From Trichobilharzia szidati (taxonomy: Eukaryota; Platyhelminthes; Trematoda; Strigeidida; Schistosomatidae), in assembly GCA_944472155.2 (NCBI GenBank), contig OX235271.1, positions 119,727,329 to 119,791,328 on the forward strand: DNA of 64,000 bases, in the 5' to 3' direction. Positions 27,326-39,300 of this stretch are shown piece by piece. How positions within the stretch are numbered: the stretch's first letter is position 1; every line of letters starts with the position of its first letter. The translations under genes were made by a program, and so were the position numbers. The notes under the pieces are model-generated. The model had not been told where the DNA came from, made no database searches, and saw nothing but the letters and a program-made list of their open reading frames with translations.

Positions 27326-30300
27326 ATACACATAGTGTAGGTATTATTACGAAAACCCATAATGACTTTACAGACGCCTTTTGTTTACATCCACTAACAG
27401 GTCTCAGATGTTGTGACTATGACTTCAAACAATCTGCAGTACAGACTGAGCTTAAAGTAAAATATGCATTGACAATCAATAACCAAAATGATGAGAGGAA
27501 ATTGATGATTTTCAAGGCAGTTCGCATAGCATATTGATGTCAATTAAAGAACAGATGAAGATATATAAGTGCCGCGTAGCTGTATCGTTATCTTCTGGGA
27601 TTCATCATTCTATGAAATCGAGAAGACAAGTGTCAGATAACGTGGCGAGCAAGTTATTATCCAGTCAGTGGATTAGAATCTGATGGAAAACACTTTCTAA
27701 TTTCTTTAGTCTTATATTGTAGTTAAAACAACATACAATGAAAACGATGGACAAATGAGTTCACTGAGCTTACATGGGCGTCGGTGGCACAGTGGTTAGG
27801 ATGCTCGCTGACCATGCACATGGTCCGAGGTTCAATACCCGGCCGACGCACTCCTTTACTTCGCTAAGCCAGTAATAGGACTGGTAAAGAGGGAAGGTTG
27901 GACATGAGGCTAGCAACCCCACCCTGTAAAAATAAACACTGCTACAGAAACTTCAAGCCTCTAGCTTGAAGCCCTATGTTCCACTGGGAACGTGAAGGAA
28001 TAAAAAGAACATAGGTTTCGAGAAGTTGATTTGGAAGACAGATTTCAGTGGAAAATGAAGTGTTAGGCAACTCGGTTATTTACAGAAAGTTATTTAACAC
28101 TGGCTGGTGCATCTTAGTTCTGCGTGGTTTCCTAGTCGATACTAATCGGCGATAAAATATCTTGAAGCCAGTCAATTTCCTAACAACCCCTTTATCGATT
28201 TAAAATGTATTTAACTAGGTAAAACAAAAGGAGTTATTTCTCATCAGAAAGTGACAGCTGAAAGTGCTCATAAAAAACCAGTAATATGTAGGTTTTGACA
28301 ATAAGATAATGAGAACTTACGTTTCATATATATCACTTAACTGTCCAGATAAAGTTTTCCCTTCTCTATAAACAAAAGCTGTCATTTCAGCCGCTACTGC
28401 TAGAGCTCCAACACCGTCTTTATCACAGACAACATCGCCACACATAAAACCTGACATTAGAAGTAAATTAAAGGATATTATAACGTTAAAATAAGTAGAA
28501 AATAAACGAATTTCTCCAATAAATAGTGTAACATGACAGGGATGAACTCCAAGAACAAATCTAGTCCTCACATTGTTCAAGGATATACATCAATAAGTCA
28601 GTTATAGACTTTCCATTATGTGAAGGGAATAAGATAAGAAATGCGCAATAACTAAAGAGATAAGTAAACACGCTACCATCTTTCAGCAGGGAGCCTCTCA
28701 GGAACTAACTTACGTGTCACCAATTACAGATAAAAGTTTTATAGTCCTTAGCGTACTTCAGATGTATAATAATTATTACTTTATCTTGATTATGAAGCAT
28801 ATCAGCCTTCTACCATTCTTCTTTTCCAGCACACAATATTGCGGGTTAAAATGTGCAGTGACTGTTGTAATCACATTTGCGTTTAGCTTTTCTCCTACAT
28901 CAAAAACCGGTGTTTAAACAACTTTTATTTATCTGACAATTCTATGGCACTACAAAATTCAGTGCAGAAACGTGTAGATTTATTTTATGATTATTACTTT
29001 GAGTTCTGAGTGGAACACAGGGCTTCAACAGTACATCTTAACTTCACCCAGTTGTCTGCACTCCATTTTAGATGTCTCCACGGTTGCCCACAAGTCCTGA
29101 TCTCCTCCTTACATCATCTCCACATCACATGTATATATATATATGTCAAAGTATTATATTAATAATAATAATAAGACTATTGAGAATACAAGACTATTCA
29201 CTAGCTTTTAACAGCTGAATCGCTGCATACTTCTGATGCAATAAATTAGTAGAATTACATAAAGAAAGACAATATATACCTTACCTATAGCTTCTTCGAA
29301 GGCGAAAATTGTTTTGATACCTTTAGATTCCAACTCACGCGACCGATTGCCTAACCATTTGAAACCTGTTAGGGTTTCTTCGAAGAGAAATCCTTCAGTT
29401 TTGGCGATAGTTTCTAATATTTTAGATGATACTGTACTGGATAACAGTGCAGCTTTCGAATCTGTAAGTAAGCATTATGATAAGTCGAAAGATGAAGGCG
29501 TAACTCTAGTGTTTCTATAGAAACAAAAAAACCTAACCATGAAATAAGAAAATTAACAACTCAAGTAAGTGGCAATGTCAGATATATGAACTTCTGTTGA
29601 CTGACTTCATCAAAATGTCCCTTGAAAAACAATACTGCTCTAACATCCTCATTAAAGAGGTAGGAATTGCATGCTAAATATACACAGCTATTATTGTTGT
29701 CAGTACAAACACAGCAGGAGTCACACAATTCTTGGAACATTGAAGTATGTCATCTTTTAGTCTCAACATATTGAATAACTCTAAACTAACATGGGTTTAT
29801 GTCTATATCCTCCAAGTATTGCAGAAACTTCAGGAATTTATGTTTTCAAAGCAGAGCTATGTTTCAAATATCAATCTTTACCATGGTGACAACGTGCCTA
29901 ACTAGTTAAAACTCTTTTAGAATTTTTAACACATATTACTCCAAAGTCAATCCGACCAAAGTGGTTTTACGTTTAAACAACTTCATGTTGTTAGTATCTA
30001 TAGTCTATTAACATACATAAGTTAATTTGCTTGATTGTATTTTATTCTTAAACTACTGGATACTCCTCGTAGCAGCTGACATTTCTTTATCTCGGATATT
30101 TAGTTATCACAAGTATATCTAAAAGCCTAAATTGCTTTCCCATCTGAAAATAAATTTACTGAACAATGCAAAGTTCGGTGTTATTTTCTATAGTTCACGC
30201 TGTTGCTACTTTCCTCTTCACAGCCGTCATTCAAAAATCCATAGTGCTATTATTATTATTGTTCACTGTCAGTCAAAAAATTACACTAAACACGTTGTTA

Positions 30301-33300
30301 ATATATATATATATGATCAGAATAATAATTATCCTAAAAAGTTACACTCAATCAAATAAAATATACTACCATAAACTTCTGATTTCTGTTTCTCATTTTC
30401 AGTCTTTCATCTCAATTACGAAGAGAATGGAGGTGAAAGTTGATTTTTTTATTCTAGGTACATTGAAGATACTATGTCACAATAATAAGATGCATAGGAT
30501 GTACAAGCATTGAACACATGATCACATTTTTGAAGAAAGATTACTAATGTAACAAAATCAGTACTGAGTTTGCAACAATACATGGAATAGCAATTCATCA
30601 GCCACACACTACTGACTGAATTACGATGCCAAGGTTGATGGTTATATCTCATTTTATGTTACAAACAGTCTTGAAGGCAACTGATTATTTACTTTCTGGT
30701 TTTCCATTTCAAATGGAAAAGTGCAATACTACTTGAGTAATAGGCTCAACTCAAATATAAGCTACTGCCTTATTCGACGAGTAAGATTGAATAAAGTAGA
30801 ATTATTTTGAAAAAGGGTTGCGCGCGGTAAGACCGAAAAATGATATCAATAACTGGGTGTTGTTCTGAGTTACCTAAGGTGGTGTAGACTGATTGATTGG
30901 TGTCTTCATGATGCTAAGAATGAGTGGTTGGAGAATGTTGATGAAGTGGATCAAAGTCGTTCAAAGTGGTACTGATGTATCCAACCAGATGTATCTTCAT
31001 TAATTTACTTATTGTCTACATCACATTGTAATATAGCTACGTTTCTGTTCTCTTATTTTATGTGTACTTCTTTGAAGAGAACCAACCTAAACTGATGTAT
31101 TTCTGTACAAATTACTACCTTTTAGTCAACCAATTATTACTCAACTGCAAAAATTAAATTATGAAGATACGTGTGCCATTACCATGCTATTCAACACCTA
31201 TCACACAAATCTGAAGCATATTATTCTTGATGAAATGGAAATACAAGATGAAAACCAGATGATCACTACAACCTGGACTCTACTACCACCTACATTACAA
31301 AAATAGAACACCAGTGTGGAAAAGCAATTAATTGATTCTCAACTGCCCCTACGATAGTGAAAGAGGTGATAACACTATTGATAGCTTATGTCTCTAGCAT
31401 ATGCGACTGATAAAGCTGAGTTATAAGTAGTTTTTATGTAGTTAGGCTAGTTAACTAACAAACATATTGTGAATTACATCAAAAACATGTTATTAATTTA
31501 TTAAAATAGACCGTGGAGGATGTCCATTCAGGTAAAGACTTATGCATCTGAATTTCTTAATAACAAGCCTGATACCTTCAGTCTGGAATTTAAATGAAGA
31601 TAAAGAGAGATTAATAATGACGTACAGGTTGATTTCGCATTAGTTTTCATCCAGTGCATAACTAACCACCAACCAAATAACGCTCCAAGTTCATTACCGT
31701 TGAAAATTTTCCACTGACCACTACAAGTTAAATACATACAGAGAAAGCCCGTGGCGAATAAGTCTTAATATTATCTACCAGTTTAAAAGTATAAATATGC
31801 TGAAATACACTACATAAAGTAGTTCATTTGAAATTTTTGTGTAAAAAATTGAACATCTACAGAAATTACGCAAACCGGTTACACTGAGTCATCTGCGCCA
31901 AACGGACTAACAGTTTCAGTACTCTTATGAACACACAATGTGCTCAGCAGACTTTTGACGCAGAGAGAAACAGAAGTCTTCATAAAACATCATCGGGTTA
32001 GCACAATCAAACTTTCAGCCTGATCAGTAAACATTGGGAAGAAATGTACAATATGATGAGCTCCTGGACGTTAGTCTATATAATATGGACAGATGCAATG
32101 AGGTATAGGTGGCAAGAAGGTGTATCAACACAGGTTACTAAAAGTTGCAGAAGACAGAAAAATAAGAAATTACCAGTATGTGGGAGAAACTACAATCGAA
32201 AAAAGGAAAGGAGTTTTCTATTGCTTAAAACAATCACATGATTAGTCGCAAACGATTGTAACAGGTAGTTTAGTGTATTTCCCGTTGTCTACACAGACAC
32301 CAGAAGCATATTCAGCCGGATGCAAAACTGAGAAATTATTACGAAGGGGAGCTATTAAGCCAGCCACCACATCAATCTTTAGCGTCAAGTCAATAATTGC
32401 AAGACAGATGGATAACTGATTGATTGGGTAATTAGGCATACTACCTTTTAGGAAGACTGGTATAGCATAGCTAATCAAAACTACCACAAGTAAGTAAGTA
32501 CCTCACAGCCTAATACGGAAAACATGTTCACTGGACAACTCATTCACATCATACGCAAATATCTCAATGTAAATACATCAAATAGAGAAACAGCAACATC
32601 AACAGGAAATAAACGAGAAGATTCGGAACAGATGTACAAAAACTTATTATAGCCATTCCGTCACTACACAAAATATTCAACGTCCAATAGTTGCAGTCAT
32701 TTGCTCGGGACATGTGGACGTGAGTTTGAGGAAAAGAGAACTGATTGAAATCTATGAGCTGCTCATGAAGTAGCAATCAGTATCACCATTGAAAACATTT
32801 AACCGGAAATCTACAGAAACGTATTTACTGTTCCCACTACCTTCAATCACCATTTACGCATGAATAAATGATTCCTAACAATCATTGTCATGATTTCACA
32901 CAACTCCAAATTATACGCAACAGTGCATTGCTTAATGGACGAATGGAGCTTGTTGTAAGTAGTAGAGACTGAAAGGTGTAAAATAATCCTACATTCTCAT
33001 AGAATATACTTTCCCTAAACTCGTCGTCACTGCAGCCAAGTATTACTTATAGTGAGATGTTGTTCACGCACTTGGTTAAGTAGCTTGCCAGTTTTCTAGC
33101 CGATCCCAAGCCCGGATAAAGAGGGAGCGCTGGGCGTGGGGCTAGCAACCCCACACCACTTTATCCTTCAAACTGCTAGAGAAACTTCCACACACAGTAA
33201 ATATATTTAAAATACAAAAACTTCAAATAAAATTCTCATTCTTCGCTCGAATCGGAGAGGCGAAATGACACAGGAAGCTGGTGAAGGCCTTCGGGAAGCC

Positions 33301-36300
33301 AGTCAGCCGATGTGTCTTCTCTCGATGAAAGCAAGAGTAAGAATGGGTACGTGGAATGTCCGTACGATGTACGAGACAAGGAAGGCTGCCCAGGTAGCCA
33401 AAGAAATGCGAAGATATGGTTTGGAAGTCCTGGGAATCTGCAAGAGCAGATGGAATACATGTGCACTGTCAAATTGTCAACTGGAGAGTCAGTAACCTAC
33501 TCCAGTGTCGTCACTCAGACGAAAACCACGAGCAAACTGAGACAGTGAGCGGCTATCATGATGTCACCAGTGGCAGCCAGAACCCTGAAGTAGTGGGAAC
33601 CAATCTCCTCATGCAGGATTATGACAGCAAGATTCAACTCAAAAGGAAGGAGGGTCACAATTGTCCAATGCTATGCACAGTGCTGCAAACAACACGGAAC
33701 AAAAGAAGAAGGAAGATTTTTACAGACAACTACAAACAGAAATGGAGAGCATTCCGAATGGTAACATCAAAATCCTCATGGGTGATATGAATGCCAGCCA
33801 AACTGGGAGCAGATAATACAAGAAGAGAACTCATCATGTGTCGACAGGCTCTGGCTAGGAGAAATGAATTAGAACTGAGAATTATTCGCGGACTTATGAT
33901 CTTTTAACAATTTCGTGCTTGGAGGGAGCGTGTACAGTCACAGGGATATACACAAAGCAACATGGATTTCGCCTGGCGGACATACCACGAACCAAATAGA
34001 TTTCATCTCAATACTGCTCAAGGAAGTGGAGACGCAGCCTGCTGGATAGAAAGTCGAGAAGGGGAGTAGATGTCGGCTCAGACCATCATCTAGTTCAAAG
34101 GACCTTCAAGGTGAAGCTGAAATCCATGAAAACAAACGGAGACAGACCGCAATTCAAGTTCAACATTCAGAAACTGAAGGACAAAAGTGCAAGGGATGTC
34201 TTCGCTACAGATCAGATCAGAGCAAAGTCGGACACTACGTGGCATCACTGAGGAAACCTGTGTGGAAGAACCTTGGAACTCTCTGAAAGCGATATTTAAG
34301 GAAACGTGTACAGCTGTTCTAGGAAGAAGGAAGACACACGACTAGGAATGACTGTCACCGGACAACTACCTGGTAGCTAAAAGACGAGAGGATAGGAGGA
34401 TGGTGAAAGAAAAGATGACTCAATGCAAAGATGGACAACAGAAGGAGAAGCTGAGTTTAATGTACACTTCACTGAATAGAGAAGTGAAAAAGAGTGCTAG
34501 AAAAAAAAGACAAATCAATGACACACAGAAGACTGAAGCAAAACAGGCAGGCCGCAGGCGAAAGAGACTTCAGGACTCTATATCAGATAACCAAGTCTCT
34601 ATCCGGGAAGAGATCAACCCAGATGATGAAACCAATAAGAAATGCTCATCAAGGGAACCTGATCACTAAGGAGGAGAAACAAATCAAACAATGGGTTGAT
34701 CACTTTAAAGGACTCTTGAATCGACTACCACTGACAACTTGCCCAGAAATACGATCAACAGCACGCACAGAACTGCCAGTGGACACCAATCCTCTAACGA
34801 AAGGATAAATCGTGAATGTGGTCAAGCTACTGAAGTCCGGGAAGGCAGCAGGACTAGACGGAATTCCCCCACCCCGAAGCACTGAAGACGGCCCCAGAGA
34901 TTACAGCAGATGTTCTCACTCCATTACTGTAAGAAAGAAGGAAAGGTGCCTACTGATTGGAAGAAGAGCCATCTCGTCTTTGTCAACCTCATTCAACAGC
35001 CATGTGACAATGCCGCGTGTCAAGTGATCCACAACGGAAAACTCAGCGAGGCGTTCGAAGTGAAACTTTGTTGGAAATTTTGAATATAGCTTGATTCCAC
35101 ACCGTATTTTGTTACAAGTGTTGAATTTTCCGCATGTGACATCGGTAGCCTAAATTTAGCAGGCCGATCATTGATATCAGGTGTGCATCGGTATGGGATC
35201 GAACTTTGGACCATGTGCATGGTCGGCGAGAGTCCTAACGACTGTGCCACCAGGAGTAAGCCAAGGCTGTCTGCTTCTTATCAATGATGATATTCTTAAT
35301 TCATGAAAAATCCCCAATCGAACATTAATATACAGAAAACCAGTAGTTCAGCGAAGAGTCTCTTTTCGGCGAATTCATTTTCATAGCTGTAAAATCGCAA
35401 ATATACATGGTATTTTTGTATGTGTGTGTATATTAAATTTGACAAAAGAATATACAATTAATAAGTGCAAATGAATTAGTTGTTGATATATGAGGGTAGT
35501 AACAAAGTAATGAGTTTTCACAAACGATTGTTAAAGAAGAGTTAAGTAATAACATGAATAGTTTGATGAAAGCAATGTGCTCCGGGTGTACATGGAAACC
35601 AAATAACACATGGAATTACGCAAGAGTTTGAAATAGTTAGAAAAATAAGCATACAAGCAAAAGTTAGGTCAAATCAACAGAGTTGTTACCATGATAGTAG
35701 AAGTGGTTGAATAATTTTCTTTTGAAAGCATCGTTCTGGTTCTTCCAACTGAATGGCTAGAGCTTTTGCAATGCAAACAAGACGGAAACGTATTGACTTT
35801 GGCAGGTTGTTCTTCACTTTGTAGATTACTTTGAAGAAGGCGTTTGTTGAGATGGAATGACCAGTGGTGACTAGGTGTTGAATTATTGCACTTCTTATAC
35901 GGCCACTACTTTCTTTCTGCAGCCACGCTGGATAGTGTTCTTTGATCCGTTTTGACAGCATGCACGTCGAACGACCGACGTACCTGGCTTCACATCAACA
36001 GGTGAACTGATATATACACATAGAAGTGGTCAGGTGTTGGATCTCGTCCTTTGGGCTTCTGCAGATCAGCGGGCGACTGCAGTACACTACTCTCCATTTT
36101 TAAGTGTGATGGACTGGGTTATGCGTCAAACTCTGCATGGGTAGTGAGAAGACAGGAATTCACTGGACCACCGATAAGAAGACTCTAGGAGATCTGCATT
36201 TCGCACATTTCGGATGATTTATGTCTAATGTCACACAAACTCGAAGACTTGCAGGTGAAAATCAACAAACTGTCAGAAGAAGCAGGCAGCGAAGACAGGA

Positions 36301-39300
36301 CTCCAGGTGAACACAGAGAGAACGGAGGTTATGAAAATAACCAACCAACAACAACAACAACAGCAGCAACATCCACCGCCAATCACCATCAACGGAAGGA
36401 ATTTGAAAGAGGTTACTTCATTCACTTATCTAGGGAGCATTGTCTCAACTACAGGAGGAACGGACGAGGATGTCAAATCGAGAATCGGGAAGGCGAGAAA
36501 TACATTCATCAACCTGAAACCAATCTGGAAATCTTCGTCACTCAGCATCAACAACAAAATTCGCATTTTCAATACAAACGTCAAGTCAGTTCTTCTATAC
36601 GGATCAGAAACTTGGCAGGTTACAAAGAATATTTCCTACAGGATGCAAACCTTTATCAACAACTGTCTTCGGTCTGTACTGAAGATCAGATGGCCGCCGG
36701 AAAGAATCACCAACAAGAAACTATGGGAACAAACAAAAGAAGAACCAATCGCTCAACAAATATGCAGGAGAAAGTGGAGATGGATTGGACACTCGCTGAG
36801 GAGGCCACTGGGTGACATCGCGCGTTAGGCCCTCGAGTGGAACCCGAAAGGGAAGCGGCGAGTGGGACGTCCAAGGGTGACATGGAGGAGATCGTGTGAA
36901 GAGGAGCTGAAACAGTATGGACTAACATGGACGCAGGTGAAAAGTACAGCAGAAGACAGAAACAAGTGGAGACGTGCAGTTGAAGCCCTATGTTCCACTA
37001 GGAACCCAAGGGAACAATAAATAATAATAATAAATGATGTGGATTATAACCGATGTGATGCTCATATGGGATAGAAAATATGTGAATCTATTTTAAGTAT
37101 CGGACGCCTAGTCAGGATTTCACTCTTACCCATTAATATTAAAATATCGATTTTACTGAATAAAGTCAGTATAATTTAGTTCATAATGCATACATTTGTT
37201 ATACATGCCAACCTCCGAAATTATGAAGTTTTTAATTTAGTCTAAATAAAAAATAACGTATCTGTTAGATATGTGTTCATAAAAGCGGATACCACATAAA
37301 AATCTGACTATATTTAATCACATTAACCTAAAATGAACCATATATTTCTACCACCATAAATTGATACCTGCGGTGAAGGTCATACATAATACAACTATAA
37401 AGACATGAATAAGCAAAAAAATGTTAAGTACTTATATTGACCATCTTAAAAATCTTATTATAAAGAATAATAATAATATTTGATTCAATGAAAGAGAAAC
37501 TGGTAACTAAGATGCACACAACAGACACCTAATTCGAATGTGTAACACTTCAGTGTAGCCGATACACGAAGTTAAAAGAAATTGAGGTCATCTATGCAAC
37601 AAATGGATCGAATAGCTATACAGTGCACAATAATGAATAGTTTGTGACTAGGATAAGTTCGAATTGGTTGTAAAGACAGTTTCTCATGTCGGTAACATTG
37701 GACGATATTTACCTTGTATGCTGAATAATGATAAATGGAAAAATAACAATGGGCAGCCAGAAAAGGGTACAAATTCCTTGTTTAGTAGAAATCGAAAACA
37801 CAGACGTCAAATTGTGGATAAGTATTTACCAGGCAACATGCATAAATAGACAGGTATTGAGACATATGAAAGGTGAGCATTTTTAACCCATGTAAATGCC
37901 TAACACATCAAAATGTTTTTTTAATATTTCAATTACAATAGGAAGCTCTAGCTGTATATTCTTCAGTAGAAGTAGTAAACATAAGTTGGCTAGATGCAAA
38001 CCTATTCGTTATAAGTTGGAGGTGTCAGTTAATCGGGTAAGGTGCCTGAATGCAAAAAGTTAGTTCAGTTTTGACAAAAATCACTCATACATAATATTGT
38101 AAAATCAGAGAAAACAGCCAACCAATAAACTACCCTGGAAATACTGACTAGTAAAGGCGATTACCATCTAAACATAAAAATCCAATCGAAAACCATACAG
38201 TTAGTTCGATGATTAATTGAATGTAAATGAATGAATTCAAGTAAATTTCACGCTGTAGATATTATGTAGTCAGTATCAGGATTTACTAGGAAGAAATAAA
38301 TTTAGTGAAACACTCGAAACTTTGAAAGAGACATTATGATATTCAGTTGTGCAGTCAGAATAATTTCTGAGTACATAAACTTGTATCACTTAAGTTCAAA
38401 GTTAGAAGGTAACTACACAAATATTCGAGCTAACTGGTTCCAGATCTCGTATGTTACGTACAAACACGATAACAGTTAGCGTCAGGCAAGCGAGATCGTT
38501 ACAGTATCTTGTGCTAGAAAATAAAAAAACGGGATTATAATGAAGTGATAACTACTGATACCCTGGGGCAACAAGCCCCTCAAAATCCCGCACTTTTGTA
38601 CATCTATCCATTCAATATAAGAATGAATAAATGAAAGCAATTATCAACTTTCATAATAATTATAACTGCATTCAAGTGTAATTCACTCACGATATTTGTT
38701 TTTCTGCTATTGCTAGTCTATCAGCATCAGGATCGTTGGCGAAAATGATTGTACTATTAATAGAATCTGCATGTTTCATAGCTAAATTGAGCGCAGAACG
38801 ACCTTCCTCTGGATTAGGATAGTCTACAGTTGGAAATTCTGGATCAGGAGTAATCTTTTACAAAAGAATAAATAAATACAATATTAGACTGCAAAGACTT
38901 TGATATTTCATCTTTCTATGTTCAGTTATCTTGTAAAAGTAAACCTTTACTAGTTCATACAATGAAAAAAAATGCTGAGAAGTAAGTGATATATCAACAA
39001 AAAACAAGCTGTGTTAAATTTAATATTCCCTCCAATTCAAAAAAATTCAGTTGGAATCTACTATACAGTTAGGTACTACAGACAGATTTTTATTCAGAAC
39101 AGTCATTGAGATAAATGAACAATCAATTAATACATGCTTCCCTACACATTCGTCTCATCAGCAAGCCAAAGCATTGTAAGTTCTCTACCCAAGTTTTTCC
39201 AGTTTGGATTAGTGGTAAATAAACAGCAGTTTAATGATAAAATATCATGCACCAACTTTATTCCTAAATACACCGATTAATCGATACATTCTGTGCATTT

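Larger units (their letters stand above)
33082..37032 (+). mobile_element. RTE (SR2-type) LINE copy B, near full length with nested insertions (PGM2 intron 8)
   Basis: The order is 5' leader, endonuclease, pre-RT linker (34400-34870), a deletion removing most of the RT fingers and palm (between about 34978 and 34981), RT thumb, C-terminal region (36111-36830) and tail ending GAACAATAAATAATAATAA. A SINE (about 35065-35250) and a Penelope-like fragment (35302-36103) interrupt it. Frameshifts throughout make it non-coding. Confidence 0.9.

Noticed and set aside
27778..27849. A functional tRNA gene with good A and B boxes and paired acceptor arms
   Set aside because: It continues without a break into a SINE body and an RTE tail, recurs at 35065-35250 with a different tail, and has no standard anticodon arm. 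It is a SINE promoter.
30166..30513. 115-codon ORF on the plus strand
   Set aside because: AT-driven low-complexity frame rich in Ile, Leu and Lys; nothing supports coding.
32415..33075. P2 as the 5' leader of the RTE LINE
   Set aside because: P1 exists without an RTE beside it, and copy A has the same RTE 5' end without P, so P is not an intrinsic part of the element.
14185..33075. Assembly duplication as the sole explanation of P1/P2 and the RTE tracts
   Set aside because: Not excluded, but the tracts differ by real substitutions, have different end points and orientations, and are embedded in unique intron sequence between correctly ordered PGM2 exons. Long reads would decide.
38440..38520. 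Another hammerhead on the minus strand (CCTGACGCTAACTG)
   Set aside because: Stem II does not close with a GAAA-like box and no stem I partner was found.
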